Assembly (NCBI GenBank): GCA_902797565.1
Contig: CADBTO010000241.1
Span: forward strand, 1-15,253
Direction of reading: 5' to 3'
DNA from: an uncultured Lachnospiraceae bacterium
GTDB lineage: Bacteria > Bacillota > Clostridia > Lachnospirales > Lachnospiraceae
Length of the DNA stretch: 15,253 nucleotides
Part shown: positions 1 to 7,098 of the stretch, in pieces
Layout: every line of letters starts with the position of its first letter
How positions within the stretch are numbered: position 1 is the first letter of the stretch
Notes under the pieces: generated by a model
Seen by the model: the letters and a program-made list of their open reading frames with translations, nothing else
The model's database searches: none
Told to the model about the DNA's origin: nothing
Position numbers and translations under genes: made by a program

Positions 1-267
1 ATAGACCGAGTCCGGATAATAGAGGCAGCAAAGCAGGTTTGTGGCGACCGCGGTCAGGATTCCCGGAAAAGCCCCGCCCAGGAGCGCGGCCAGAATGATG
101 CCGATGCTGTCCAGATAAAGCGGAACGCCCGCCCGGCGGATGAGGTATGACAAGCCGAAATCCACCAGCGCCAAGAACAGGATCCCGAGCACGAGGCCTC
201 CGTTGAATTGATATGTGTGTTTGTCTATGAATAAAGCATTGTTTTTATGCTGCTTCTGATCTTTCAC
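1..267 (-). CDS. Partial membrane protein, N-terminal part only (possible sensor or regulator membrane domain)
   Basis: An open frame of 89 codons runs from a GTG at 265-267 off the left edge of the window. The start is chosen because an AAGGAGGG Shine-Dalgarno lies about 8 bases upstream and a good promoter follows it further out. After about 22 polar residues come at least two hydrophobic segments (roughly residues 25-42 and 56-84), with the short stretch LYLDSIGIILAALLGGAFPG between and into them. That glycine-rich membrane pattern resembles the N-terminal integral-membrane domains found in some clostridial sensor kinases, SpoIIE-type phosphatases and ECF-like S components, but no catalytic part is in the window, so the function is not assigned. 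It is divergent from the Rrf2/FeoAB operon. Confidence 0.7.
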   Translation of the reverse strand, partial: MKDQKQHKNNALFIDKHTYQFNGGLVLGILFLALVDFGLSYLIRRAGVPLYLDSIGIILAALLGGAFPGILTAVATNLLCCLYYPDSVY

Positions 268-301
268 GTCGGTCTCCCTCCTTTTTGATCTGATTTGGCA
301 C

Positions 302-330
302 ATTATAGCATAATCAAACGTGCGTGTCCA
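302..330 (-). promoter_or_regulatory. Sigma-A-type promoter for the left-edge membrane protein
   Basis: On the minus strand TGGACA (325-330) is followed after exactly 17 bases by TATAAT (302-307), with an extended -10 TGC just before it. The predicted start of transcription is about 295, giving a leader of roughly 28 bases that contains the AAGGAGGG ribosome site. Confidence 0.75.
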
Positions 331-361
331 ATGTTTTAGCGATGATTCAAAGGATTTGCGC

Positions 362-390
362 TTGCTCTGGAACGCCTTTAGGTGTATGAT
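362..390 (+). promoter_or_regulatory. Probable promoter for the rrf2-feoAB operon
   Basis: TTGCTC (362-367), a 17-base spacer and TATGAT (385-390) give a plausible sigma-A promoter with a leader of about 110 bases before the Rrf2 gene. The -35 is only fair. No clear palindromic operator was found between it and the start codon, although the A-rich stretch at 439-475 could hold one. Confidence 0.45.
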
Positions 391-507
391 ATGCAGCAAG
401 CGGCCGGAAAGTCGGGGAACAGGTGGAGCAGGGTGCTTAAAATTCGAAAAAACGGATTATATGAAAAAAGCGGAGTTTTGCGGAGCGTGTGAAGGAGTTC
501 ATAAATC

Positions 508-939
508 ATGAAAATTTCGACGAGAGGCAGATATGCACTGCGGGTTATGATAGACCTTGCGGAGCACGGCAGCACAGATTTTATTCCTTTGATGGATATA
601 GCGGAGCGGCAGGAAATTTCAGAAAAGTATCTGGAGTCCATTGTGTCGTCCCTGAGCAAAAACGGCCTGCTTCTGTCCCTGCGGGGCAAGGGGGGCGGCT
701 ATAAGCTTGCGCGCCATCCGGAGGATTATTCCGTGGCGGACATCCTGCATGTGACAGAGGGGGCGCTCGCGCCGATCCCCTGTGTGGTAAACGATGGCGC
801 GGATTGCCCGCGTGCATGCGGCTGCAAGACCTTCCGGATGTGGAAGGGGCTGTATGAAGTGATGGAGAAGTACCTTTCCGGGGTCTCGCTGGCAGATCTT
901 GTGCAGAACGGGGAAGGGACGATGGATTATATTATTTAA
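508..939 (+). CDS. Rrf2/IscR-family transcriptional regulator with cysteine cluster
   Basis: A 143-residue protein of the usual Rrf2 size. The N-terminus (MKISTRGRYALRVMIDLA) and the winged-helix pattern IS-x-KYLE followed by LLxSxRGKGGGYxLAR at about residues 37-70 are hallmark Rrf2 features. Cysteines at 92, 100, 104 and 106 sit in the region where IscR, NsrR and RirA-type members ligate a 2Fe-2S or 4Fe-4S cluster, so an Fe-S or redox/iron-sensing role is likely; that is inference from position and spacing. The ATG at 508 has a GAAGGAG site about 10 bases upstream. It lies 46 bases before the FeoA-FeoB gene with no promoter or terminator visible between, so the two are probably one operon and the regulator probably controls iron uptake and itself. 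Confidence 0.9.
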   Translation: MKISTRGRYALRVMIDLAEHGSTDFIPLMDIAERQEISEKYLESIVSSLSKNGLLLSLRGKGGGYKLARHPEDYSVADILHVTEGALAPIPCVVNDGADCPRACGCKTFRMWKGLYEVMEKYLSGVSLADLVQNGEGTMDYII

Positions 940-985
940 GGAATGGCCTGCGTATTCCGGGCAGAAGGGTTAGGGAAGATTGGGA

Positions 986-3349
986 ATGAATTTGAGGGAG
1001 CTTCGGATCGGGCAGACAGCGACGGTCACCAAAGTGGGCGGGGATGGTGCGCTGCGCCAGCATTTCCTGGATATGGGCATGATCCCCGGCGGGGACGTGT
1101 CCCTGGTCAAATATGCGCCGATGGGTGATCCTATGGAACTTCGTGTGTCCGGGTATGAACTGACCATCCGGCTTGCGGATGCGGAAAACATTGAAATTGC
1201 GGAGGTACGGGATACGCAGGAATGTGCCCAAAACGTGCACAAAAAACCGTTTCGGGATATCCCGCACCCGGCACTGGGTGAGGAAGCAGGGAGCCATGAT
1301 TATGCAAAAGAGCACAAGGGGAAGCCTGTCCGGAAGGGCGTCCTGACGTTTGCACTGGTGGGCAACCAGAACTGCGGGAAGACGACGTTATTCAACCAGT
1401 TGACAGGTTCAAACCAGCATGTCGGAAATTTTCCGGGAGTGACGGTTGACCGGAAGAGCGGCGCGATCAAAGGGTATCCAAAGACAGAAGTTGTGGACCT
1501 GCCGGGCATTTATTCCATGTCGCCTTATACGAGTGAGGAAATTGTTTCCCGCCGGTTTGTGCTGGAAGAGAAGCCGTCCGCGATCATCAACATCGTGGAC
1601 GCAACGAATATCGAGCGGAACCTGTATCTGACGATGCAGCTTCTGGAGCTGGATGTTCCGATGGTGATTGCGCTGAATATGATGGATGAAATGGCAGGAA
1701 ATGGCGGCGCGATTTCGATCAACCTGCTGGAGAAGCTGATCCAGGTGCCGGTTGTCCCGATTTCTGCCGCGAAAAACCAGGGGATTGAGGAACTGGTGGG
1801 GCATGCCATCCATATCGCGAAGTATGCGGAAAAACCGGGGAATGCGGATTTCTGCGGGAAAGAGGACCACCATGGCGCCGTGCACCGTGCGATCCATGCC
1901 GTGATGAGCCTGATCGAAGACCATGCGGAAAATGCGCAGATTCCGCTGCGCTTTGCCGCGTGCAAAATTATAGAGGGGGACGCGCTGGTCCGGGATGCGC
2001 TGCGGCTGGATGAAAATGAGCAGACGGCGCTGGAAAAGATCGTCCTGCAGATGGAGAAAGAGCGGGGGCTGGACCGCGCCGCGGCGATGGCGGATATGCG
2101 TTTTACCTTTATCCGGCGCGTGTGCGGACAGGCGGTTATAAAACCGCAGGAGAGCCGGGAGCATATCCGGAGCAGGAAGCTGGACGCGTTTTTTACGGGA
2201 AAATGGACTGCGATTCCCGCGTTCGTGGGGATTATGGCGCTGGTCTTTTATCTGACATTTGCCGTATTTGGAAAGTTTTTGCAAGATATTCTGGAAACGG
2301 GGATCGGGCTTCTGACAGAGCAGGTGGATACGCTGCTTTCGCGCACAGATGTTTCTGCGCCGATCCATTCGCTTGTGATTGACGCGGTGTTCACGGGCGT
2401 GGGTTCTGTGCTGAGTTTCGTGCCGATTATCGTGATCCTGTATTTCTTTCTGTCCCTGCTCGAAGACAGCGGCTATATGGCGCGGGTGGCGTTTGTCATG
2501 GACAAGCTCCTGCGGAAGATCGGGCTTTCCGGGCGCAGTATTGTGCCCATGCTGGTGGGCTTTGGATGCAGCGTTCCGGCGGTGATGGCGACGCGGACGC
2601 TCCCTTCGGACCGGGACAGGAAAATGACGCAGCTTCTGATCCCGTTCATGAGCTGCAGCGCGAAAATGCCGATCTATGGGTTTTTTGCTGCCGCGTTTTT
2701 TCCGCATGCGGCGGCCTTGGTAATGGTTGCATTATACTTCCTCGGTATCGTCATGGCAATTCTTGTGGCACTTGTCAGCAAAGCCTCGATGTTCCGCGGG
2801 GAAGCGGTGCCGTTTGTGATGGAACTGCCGAATTACCGCCTGCCGGGGATGAAGAATGTGCTGATGCTGATGTGGGATAAAGCGAAGGACTTCATCCAGC
2901 GGGCGTTTACGGTGATTTTCATCGGGACGATCGCGGTTTGGTTCCTGCAGCATTTTGACCCATCCTTCCATATGGTGGAGGATTCGGAGAGAAGCATCCT
3001 TGCGGCAGTGGCGGGGATTCTGGCACCGCTGTTTTCGCCGCTCGGTTTCGGAGACTGGAAGATGGTGACATCGCTCATTTCCGGGTTTTTGGCAAAGGAG
3101 AGCGTGGTTTCGATGCTGACGGTGCTTTATGGTGGGCTTTCGGGGCTGCAGGAGGCGCTGTCTCCGCTGACGGCGTTCGTGTTCCTGGTGTTTTGCCTGC
3201 TCTATACGCCCTGTGTGGCGGCAATCGCGGCGGTGCGGCAGGAGTCCGGCGCGGTGGCAGCTGCAAAGACCGCGGCGTTCCAGTGCGCCATTGCATGGCT
3301 TGCGGCATTCGTGGTCCGGCTGGCCGGGCTGGCGATGGGACTGGGATAG
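986..3349 (+). CDS. feoB: FeoA-FeoB fusion, ferrous iron transporter
   Basis: A 787-residue fusion that imports Fe(II) across the cytoplasmic membrane. Residues 1-75 form an SH3-like FeoA domain (LRELRIGQTATVTKVGG, then MELRV and LTIRLADAENIEI). After a His-rich linker comes the FeoB G domain: G1 GNQNCGKTT (about 126-133, with the Cys variant), G2 in GVTV, G3 DLPG (171-174), G4 NMMD (231-234) and G5 SAAK (260-263). From about residue 405 to the end are the membrane helices, with the conserved GFGCSVPA (Cys about 528) and SCSAKMPIY motifs of the two gates and the late LYTPC motif. FeoA is usually a separate protein, so the fusion is a notable but known variant. ATG 986 is preferred over TTG 980 because GGGAAG at 973-978 lies 7 bases upstream. 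Co-transcription with the Rrf2 gene is likely. Confidence 0.93.
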   Translation: MNLRELRIGQTATVTKVGGDGALRQHFLDMGMIPGGDVSLVKYAPMGDPMELRVSGYELTIRLADAENIEIAEVRDTQECAQNVHKKPFRDIPHPALGEEAGSHDYAKEHKGKPVRKGVLTFALVGNQNCGKTTLFNQLTGSNQHVGNFPGVTVDRKSGAIKGYPKTEVVDLPGIYSMSPYTSEEIVSRRFVLEEKPSAIINIVDATNIERNLYLTMQLLELDVPMVIALNMMDEMAGNGGAISINLLEKLIQVPVVPISAAKNQGIEELVGHAIHIAKYAEKPGNADFCGKEDHHGAVHRAIHAVMSLIEDHAENAQIPLRFAACKIIEGDALVRDALRLDENEQTALEKIVLQMEKERGLDRAAAMADMRFTFIRRVCGQAVIKPQESREHIRSRKLDAFFTGKWTAIPAFVGIMALVFYLTFAVFGKFLQDILETGIGLLTEQVDTLLSRTDVSAPIHSLVIDAVFTGVGSVLSFVPIIVILYFFLSLLEDSGYMARVAFVMDKLLRKIGLSGRSIVPMLVGFGCSVPAVMATRTLPSDRDRKMTQLLIPFMSCSAKMPIYGFFAAAFFPHAAALVMVALYFLGIVMAILVALVSKASMFRGEAVPFVMELPNYRLPGMKNVLMLMWDKAKDFIQRAFTVIFIGTIAVWFLQHFDPSFHMVEDSERSILAAVAGILAPLFSPLGFGDWKMVTSLISGFLAKESVVSMLTVLYGGLSGLQEALSPLTAFVFLVFCLLYTPCVAAIAAVRQESGAVAAAKTAAFQCAIAWLAAFVVRLAGLAMGLG

Positions 3350-3365
3350 AGGAAAGATTCCTGGC

Positions 3366-3394
3366 TTGACAGATCCGGGTTTCTATATTATAAT
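3366..3394 (+). promoter_or_regulatory. Perfect-consensus sigma-A promoter
   Basis: TTGACA (3366-3371), a spacer of exactly 17 bases and TATAAT (3389-3394) match the housekeeping consensus at all 12 positions. The predicted transcription start is about 3401, leaving a leader of about 31 bases before the ATG at 3432. It drives the GNAT-like/ART-like gene set. No operator palindrome overlaps it visibly, so strong constitutive expression is the simplest reading. Confidence 0.85.
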
Positions 3395-3431
3395 GCTGAT
3401 TCATGTTTGGTGAAAGGGTGAGGAGGAAGTG

Positions 3432-3461
3432 ATGCAACCAACGATGCAACCAATGATGCAA
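3432..3461 (+). repeat. Tandem ATGCAACCAACG repeat at the start of the GNAT-like gene
   Basis: ATGCAACCAACG (3432-3443), ATGCAACCAATG (3444-3455) and a partial ATGCAA (3456-3461) are tandem copies of a 12-base unit. They encode MQPT-MQPM-MQ, so four in-frame ATG codons (3432, 3444, 3453, 3456) lie at the N-terminus. Confidence 0.85.
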
Positions 3462-4277
3462 ATAGAAACGATTTTTGAGGGAAATCTGTCCAGATATTTG
3501 CCATATCTTTCCAACCAGGAGATCTTTGCGGTAAGAGATGGCAGGTATAGCGGTTTCGGCGCGTATGATGAATCAAAGGACGCTGTGCTGGGTGTCCTGG
3601 TGGTGCAGATTCTTCCGGCGTATATCCGGATACACAGGCTGCAAGCCGCGCCAGAGTACCAGGACTGTGGTGCGGAAAAGGAACTGCTGGGTATTATTAT
3701 GGTGCAGCCGGAGGGGGCGCAGCTTCCCATTTTTTATGTTTCGGAGGATCCAGAACAGGAAGCGGCGCTTTTGGCCTGGGGGTTTGTACGGGGGAAAGGA
3801 GAATATACGTATTTCGAGGGGACGGTGGGGGATCTTCGGCATATGGAAATGCCGCCCAAAAAGCATCGTGTGGCGGTGCAGACGCTGGATCGGGTATCTG
3901 TCCGGGAGCTTGGAAACTTTATTTTCGGGAAAGAGTATGATCAGTTCCTGCAGATTCCGGAACTAGCTCTGGATATGGAGCGCTTTTCGGATGGAAGCCT
4001 TGTTTGTTTGCTGGACGGGAAGATTGATGCGGTGATCCTTCTGGAAGAGCTGGATCAATCGGTTGATGTGTCCTATATTCATGCGAAGAATGCAAAATCC
4101 CTGCTGTATCTGTTTCCGGTTCTCAGGAGAGCGCTTCAGACGGAATATTCCCTGCAGGCCAAGATCCGTTTCCTGCTGTGCGGCGGTGTGGGACGAGAGG
4201 CACTGGGCAGGATTCTTGAACATGGGAAAGAACAGCCGGTTTATATATACCAGCTGGAACTGGAAAAAGACGGTTGA
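3432..4277 (+). CDS. Degenerate tandem GNAT-like protein
   Basis: A 281-residue protein that reads as two acetyltransferase-like (GNAT) halves, about residues 15-135 and 145-280. The first half has FAVRDGRYSGFGAYD, a YQDCGAEKELLG stretch at the position of the acetyl-CoA pyrophosphate loop (poor match to Q/R-x-x-G-x-G/A) and LAWGFVRGKGEYTYF, like the last strands of the fold. The second has SLVCLLDGKIDAVILLEEL, like the central strands, but no clear cofactor loop. Enzyme activity is therefore uncertain; it may be a binding or scaffold version of the fold. ATG 3432 is chosen over GTG 3429 because AGGAGG (3421-3426) is then 5 bases upstream. It is the first gene behind the perfect promoter, 28 bases before the ART-like gene. 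Alternative: an unrelated alpha/beta protein. Confidence 0.5.
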   Translation: MQPTMQPMMQIETIFEGNLSRYLPYLSNQEIFAVRDGRYSGFGAYDESKDAVLGVLVVQILPAYIRIHRLQAAPEYQDCGAEKELLGIIMVQPEGAQLPIFYVSEDPEQEAALLAWGFVRGKGEYTYFEGTVGDLRHMEMPPKKHRVAVQTLDRVSVRELGNFIFGKEYDQFLQIPELALDMERFSDGSLVCLLDGKIDAVILLEELDQSVDVSYIHAKNAKSLLYLFPVLRRALQTEYSLQAKIRFLLCGGVGREALGRILEHGKEQPVYIYQLELEKDG

Positions 4278-4305
4278 TAGATCATAGTTTGAAGGAGGGA
4301 TGTTT

Positions 4306-5778
4306 ATGTGTACAAAACCATTTAAGCTTGAGGAGCGGCGGCTGCAGTCATACGAGCTGGGGGCAAATCGTGAGCTGCAGGAGAATGCAACCCAGCTGGC
4401 CTATCGGGATATGAATACGCGCTTCCTGAATATGGAGCGGGAGAGCTTGCAGGGGCAGGGGCAGGAACAGGAACAGAAGGCCCGGATGCAGGAGCATCTG
4501 CAGCGGAAAAAGCAGCTGGAAGCGGCTTGGCATAAAAATACCAGAGGACAGATGGAGGGACTGAAACAGCGTGCCGCATCCCAAAACAACAAGGAAAAGG
4601 CGTATTATGAGCCGTTTTCGCTCAAAGAGCTGGAAGTCTTTATGAAAAACAGCGATCGCGGCGGAAATTCGGATGAATACAATAATGTGGCAACAGATCT
4701 TGAATTATACAACCGTCTGGAAGGGAAAGCGGAAGAGAATGAGTCTCTGGAATTGCTTTCCCGCCTGAACGAAAGCTGCGATACCTATCTGCGTACGCGG
4801 AAAAAATCGCCTTGGGGATCCAGCGGGAAGATCCGCCGCGCGATGATTGAGCAGATTTCTGAAAAGGTCAAGCTGGCGCTTTCGGAGAAACAAAGCAAGC
4901 TGCAGACAGGGATGGAGGAGAGCTACAGCGCGCTTCAGGCACAGGAGAATGAGCAGACGATCAGTATGGCTTGCAAAGCACACTTCGATTTGGTGTACCA
5001 GTGTTTGCAGGGGACAATTCAGCTGGATGAGGAACAGCGCAAGAAGCTGGACCGGCAGATGGCGGAGGTCTTTGAAAAGCTGCGGGATGTCCCGGTGGAT
5101 CAAAACCAGAGCAAATCCATCCCCACACAGTTTTTCAATGCGATCGGTTGGGCGGCGCATCTGCCCAAAACGGTGGATTCAATTCAAAACGAGGATCTGG
5201 AGCATTCCCCGATGCACCGCAAAGCGTTCCATTCGATTGAGCCGGTTGGGGATATGAAAGATGCAACCTCGCTGGCCCAGCAGCTGATCGGAGAGGGACA
5301 GGCAGGCACGCGCCAGTTCTATAGCGATGGGATGTATGGCAGGGGGACATACCTTGCTGTTCGTTCAAACGTTAAGGGCGCAAATGATGAGGCGACCAGT
5401 GAGCACTGCTGGAGCTATGGGAAGAAACAGGGCGCTGTCCAGCTTACGATGTGCTACAACGAAAATGCGCGGATTATCGAAGAAGGAGAACTGAATCTTC
5501 TGGTGGCGCGAAAGCTGTCTGTCATGTTCCCGCAAATTGCGGAGAAGCTGAACAGGATGCGTTCTGCCTTGAGAGTTCGGCAGGGCGATGAGATGATGAC
5601 GATTAAGGCAGCGCTGTTTGGATTCAATACGGTCAAGGGCTCAAACGGGTCCGGGGATGCGAAGACCGACTATTTTGTCACAGCGGATCGGAAGGCACTT
5701 ACGATTGGAACGGTTGCACAGATAAGTCTGAAAGAGGATGATGGATATCTGAACAATGATAATGTATACCTTAAATAA
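4306..5778 (+). CDS. Helical protein with putative C-terminal ADP-ribosyltransferase-like (PARP/ART) domain
   Basis: A 490-residue protein with no signal peptide or membrane segment. Residues 1-95 are a charged helix with a Gln/Glu-rich run (about 48-75); residues 100-270 are mostly helical, with Cys158 and a GKIRRAMIEQI patch. The C-terminal part (about 295-485) carries a pattern like the H-Y-E ADP-ribosyltransferase fold: KAFHSI with His309 on a first strand, GMYGRGTYLA (Tyr349) like the PARP YGxGxYFA motif, a following CWSYGKKQGAVQLTMCY, and near the end TDYFVTADRKALTI, like the strand that holds the third catalytic residue (here Asp455 rather than Glu). This fold call is by eye and needs a profile search. 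ATG 4306 is chosen because AAGGAGG (4292-4298) is 7 bases upstream; ATG 4300 would leave only 1 base. The genes on both sides are spaced closely and share the promoter at 3366. Confidence 0.5.
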   Translation: MCTKPFKLEERRLQSYELGANRELQENATQLAYRDMNTRFLNMERESLQGQGQEQEQKARMQEHLQRKKQLEAAWHKNTRGQMEGLKQRAASQNNKEKAYYEPFSLKELEVFMKNSDRGGNSDEYNNVATDLELYNRLEGKAEENESLELLSRLNESCDTYLRTRKKSPWGSSGKIRRAMIEQISEKVKLALSEKQSKLQTGMEESYSALQAQENEQTISMACKAHFDLVYQCLQGTIQLDEEQRKKLDRQMAEVFEKLRDVPVDQNQSKSIPTQFFNAIGWAAHLPKTVDSIQNEDLEHSPMHRKAFHSIEPVGDMKDATSLAQQLIGEGQAGTRQFYSDGMYGRGTYLAVRSNVKGANDEATSEHCWSYGKKQGAVQLTMCYNENARIIEEGELNLLVARKLSVMFPQIAEKLNRMRSALRVRQGDEMMTIKAALFGFNTVKGSNGSGDAKTDYFVTADRKALTIGTVAQISLKEDDGYLNNDNVYLK

Positions 5779-5811
5779 TGGAAGAGGTGTTCTGGACAGG
5801 GAGGGGTTTTT

Positions 5812-6168
5812 ATGGATACAATGACAATCGGAGATTTGCGGTTTGTTGAGGAATCGACCGTCTCATGGAATATGCTGATTGGCAGGATTCTGGATGTGAT
5901 GCAGGATGTCCCGGCTTCTGTCAAAGAGAAGATCAGCGGGTTGGATCGGCAGTACCGGGAAGGATTCCGGCAGTTCTTCGAAGAAGCGAGGAAAAAGGAT
6001 GCTGCCCGGGATGCGGACGAAATTTGGGATGCGTTTGAAATCGAATGGCGGAAGAAATGCCCGGATTTTTATGATGTCCGAAAGATGCTTGCAGATTGTC
6101 CGCCGCAGCAGCTGGAACAGGCAGAGAAGCAGATTTCGGATGCACAGCAGAGCCTTTCGGCGGACTGA
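5812..6168 (+). CDS. Unrecognised small acidic helical protein
   Basis: A 118-residue cytoplasmic protein that I do not recognise. It is rich in charged residues and predicted mostly helical, with a central block (EGFRQFFEEARKKDAARDA) and a Gln-rich tail; there are two cysteines (in KKCPDF and LADCPP) and no signal peptide or membrane helix. GAGGGG at 5801-5806 lies 5 bases before ATG 5812. It starts 33 bases after the ART-like gene and its TGA overlaps the ribosome site of the HAD gene, so it is clearly in the same transcript. By position it could be a partner, chaperone or immunity protein for the ART-like protein, but nothing in its sequence shows that. Confidence 0.75.
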   Translation: MDTMTIGDLRFVEESTVSWNMLIGRILDVMQDVPASVKEKISGLDRQYREGFRQFFEEARKKDAARDADEIWDAFEIEWRKKCPDFYDVRKMLADCPPQQLEQAEKQISDAQQSLSAD

Positions 6169-6177
6169 GGGATCCGT

Positions 6178-6963
6178 ATGGATACAAGAACCGGAGGAGA
6201 GATCCGGGCGGTGTTTTTCGATTTGGACAATACGCTGTACAATTTCAACCGGTGGGACAGTGAAGGGCGTAGGCGAGCGGATGCGTTTGGTGTCCGGGAA
6301 CTGGGGATGGAGCCGGGGGAGATGAACCGGCTGTATGTTGAATCCATGCATGCATATCCGAAGCGGCTGGGTGTGAATAATCCTGCAATCCACAGCCGGG
6401 TACTGCGGTTTAAGGATATTCTGGAGCGCCGGGGGCTTCCGGTGCATCCGTTTGCGATGAGGCTGACACAGATGTATTGGGATACATTTCTGGAGCATAT
6501 GCAGCCGGAGCCGGGGATCTCAGAGCTTTTGGATGCGCTTCGGGAGCGCGGAATCATCATTGGCCTTGGAACGAATATGACGGCGCTGATCCAGTTTATG
6601 AAGCTGGAAAAGCTGGGGCTTTGCGGGAAGATCGACCATATCATCACGAGTGAGGAAGTGGGATACGAAAAACCGGATGAACGGTTTTTCTCATATTGCC
6701 TTTCGGCAGCAGGCGTTTCGGCAGAGGAATGCGTCTTTATTGGCGACGACCTTGATCGGGATATCCCAACACCGGCAAAGATGGGGATGCATGCGGTCTG
6801 GTATACGGGTGTCGTAGGACTGGATGGCGGTAGCGGCCAGGGCTGGATTGTGGAGTCTGAAAACAAGGTTGAGGATCCGGAAAAAATGGAAAATCGGATT
6901 GATGACTACCGGGACTGCCTGCAGGACGGGAAGGTCCGGCTGGGGTGCATCCAGCTGGGATGA
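6178..6963 (+). CDS. HAD-superfamily hydrolase (predicted phosphatase)
   Basis: A 261-residue cytoplasmic enzyme of the haloacid dehalogenase superfamily, predicted to hydrolyse a small phosphorylated metabolite. Motif I is FFDLDNT with Asp15 and Asp17; motif II is GTNMT (Thr132); motif III is YEKPDERFF (Lys165); motif IV is GDDLDRD (Asp190, Asp191, Asp194). A helical cap of about 90 residues sits between motifs I and II. Substrate cannot be told. ATG 6178 follows GAGGGA (6167-6172), which overlaps the TGA of the preceding gene, suggesting coupled translation. The last few codons (GCIQLG) and the stop lie inside the first unit of a 29-bp tandem repeat, so the natural C-terminus may have been altered by repeat growth. 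Confidence 0.88.
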   Translation: MDTRTGGEIRAVFFDLDNTLYNFNRWDSEGRRRADAFGVRELGMEPGEMNRLYVESMHAYPKRLGVNNPAIHSRVLRFKDILERRGLPVHPFAMRLTQMYWDTFLEHMQPEPGISELLDALRERGIIIGLGTNMTALIQFMKLEKLGLCGKIDHIITSEEVGYEKPDERFFSYCLSAAGVSAEECVFIGDDLDRDIPTPAKMGMHAVWYTGVVGLDGGSGQGWIVESENKVEDPEKMENRIDDYRDCLQDGKVRLGCIQLG

Positions 6964-7063
6964 GCATACTGGGAAGTATCCAGCTGGGATGGGCGCGTTG
7001 GGAAGCAACCAGCAGGAGTGGCCCGGCCGGGAAAACATCCCGGCCGGGATAAACTTGCCGGGG
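6948..7063 (+). repeat. 29-bp tandem repeat, about four diverging copies
   Basis: Units at 6948-6976 and 6977-7005 are 29 bases each (ATCCAGCTGGGATG core, then a variable part ending in TGGGAAG). A third, more diverged 30-base unit spans 7006-7035 and a fourth degenerate unit begins at 7036. Each core is nearly self-complementary around CAGCTG or CGGCCG. The array fills the space between the HAD gene, whose stop is inside unit 1, and the phosphohexomutase gene. No spacers of unrelated sequence are present, so it is not a CRISPR array. Confidence 0.75.
7022..7048 (+). other. Very stable palindromic hairpin before the phosphohexomutase gene
   Basis: Two copies of the self-complementary CCCGGCCGGG (7022-7031 and 7039-7048) are separated by AAAACAT, so the RNA can form a 10-bp all-GC stem with a 7-base loop. 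No run of T follows, so it does not look like a standard terminator; an mRNA-processing, stability or attenuation role is possible. Confidence 0.55.
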
Positions 7064-7098
7064 CCGGAGCATAGTTAGTGAAGAAGGAGAAGGAAAAA

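Noticed and set aside
1409..2707. Long minus-strand open frame of 432 codons
   Set aside because: It lies wholly opposite the FeoB coding region, has a biased Arg/His-rich composition typical of an antisense shadow, and has no ribosome site.
3350..3362. Small hairpin AGGAA-AGA-TTCCT after FeoB as a terminator
   Set aside because: Only a 5-bp stem with a 3-base loop and no following T-run, so termination is not supported.
6948..7063. Possible CRISPR array
   Set aside because: Units are directly adjacent without unique spacers, they diverge, and no cas gene is present.
6824..7078. Plus-strand frame with PAG-type repeats through the 29-bp array
   Set aside because: The peptide repeat is a by-product of the DNA repeat; the frame overlaps the HAD gene and has no ribosome site.
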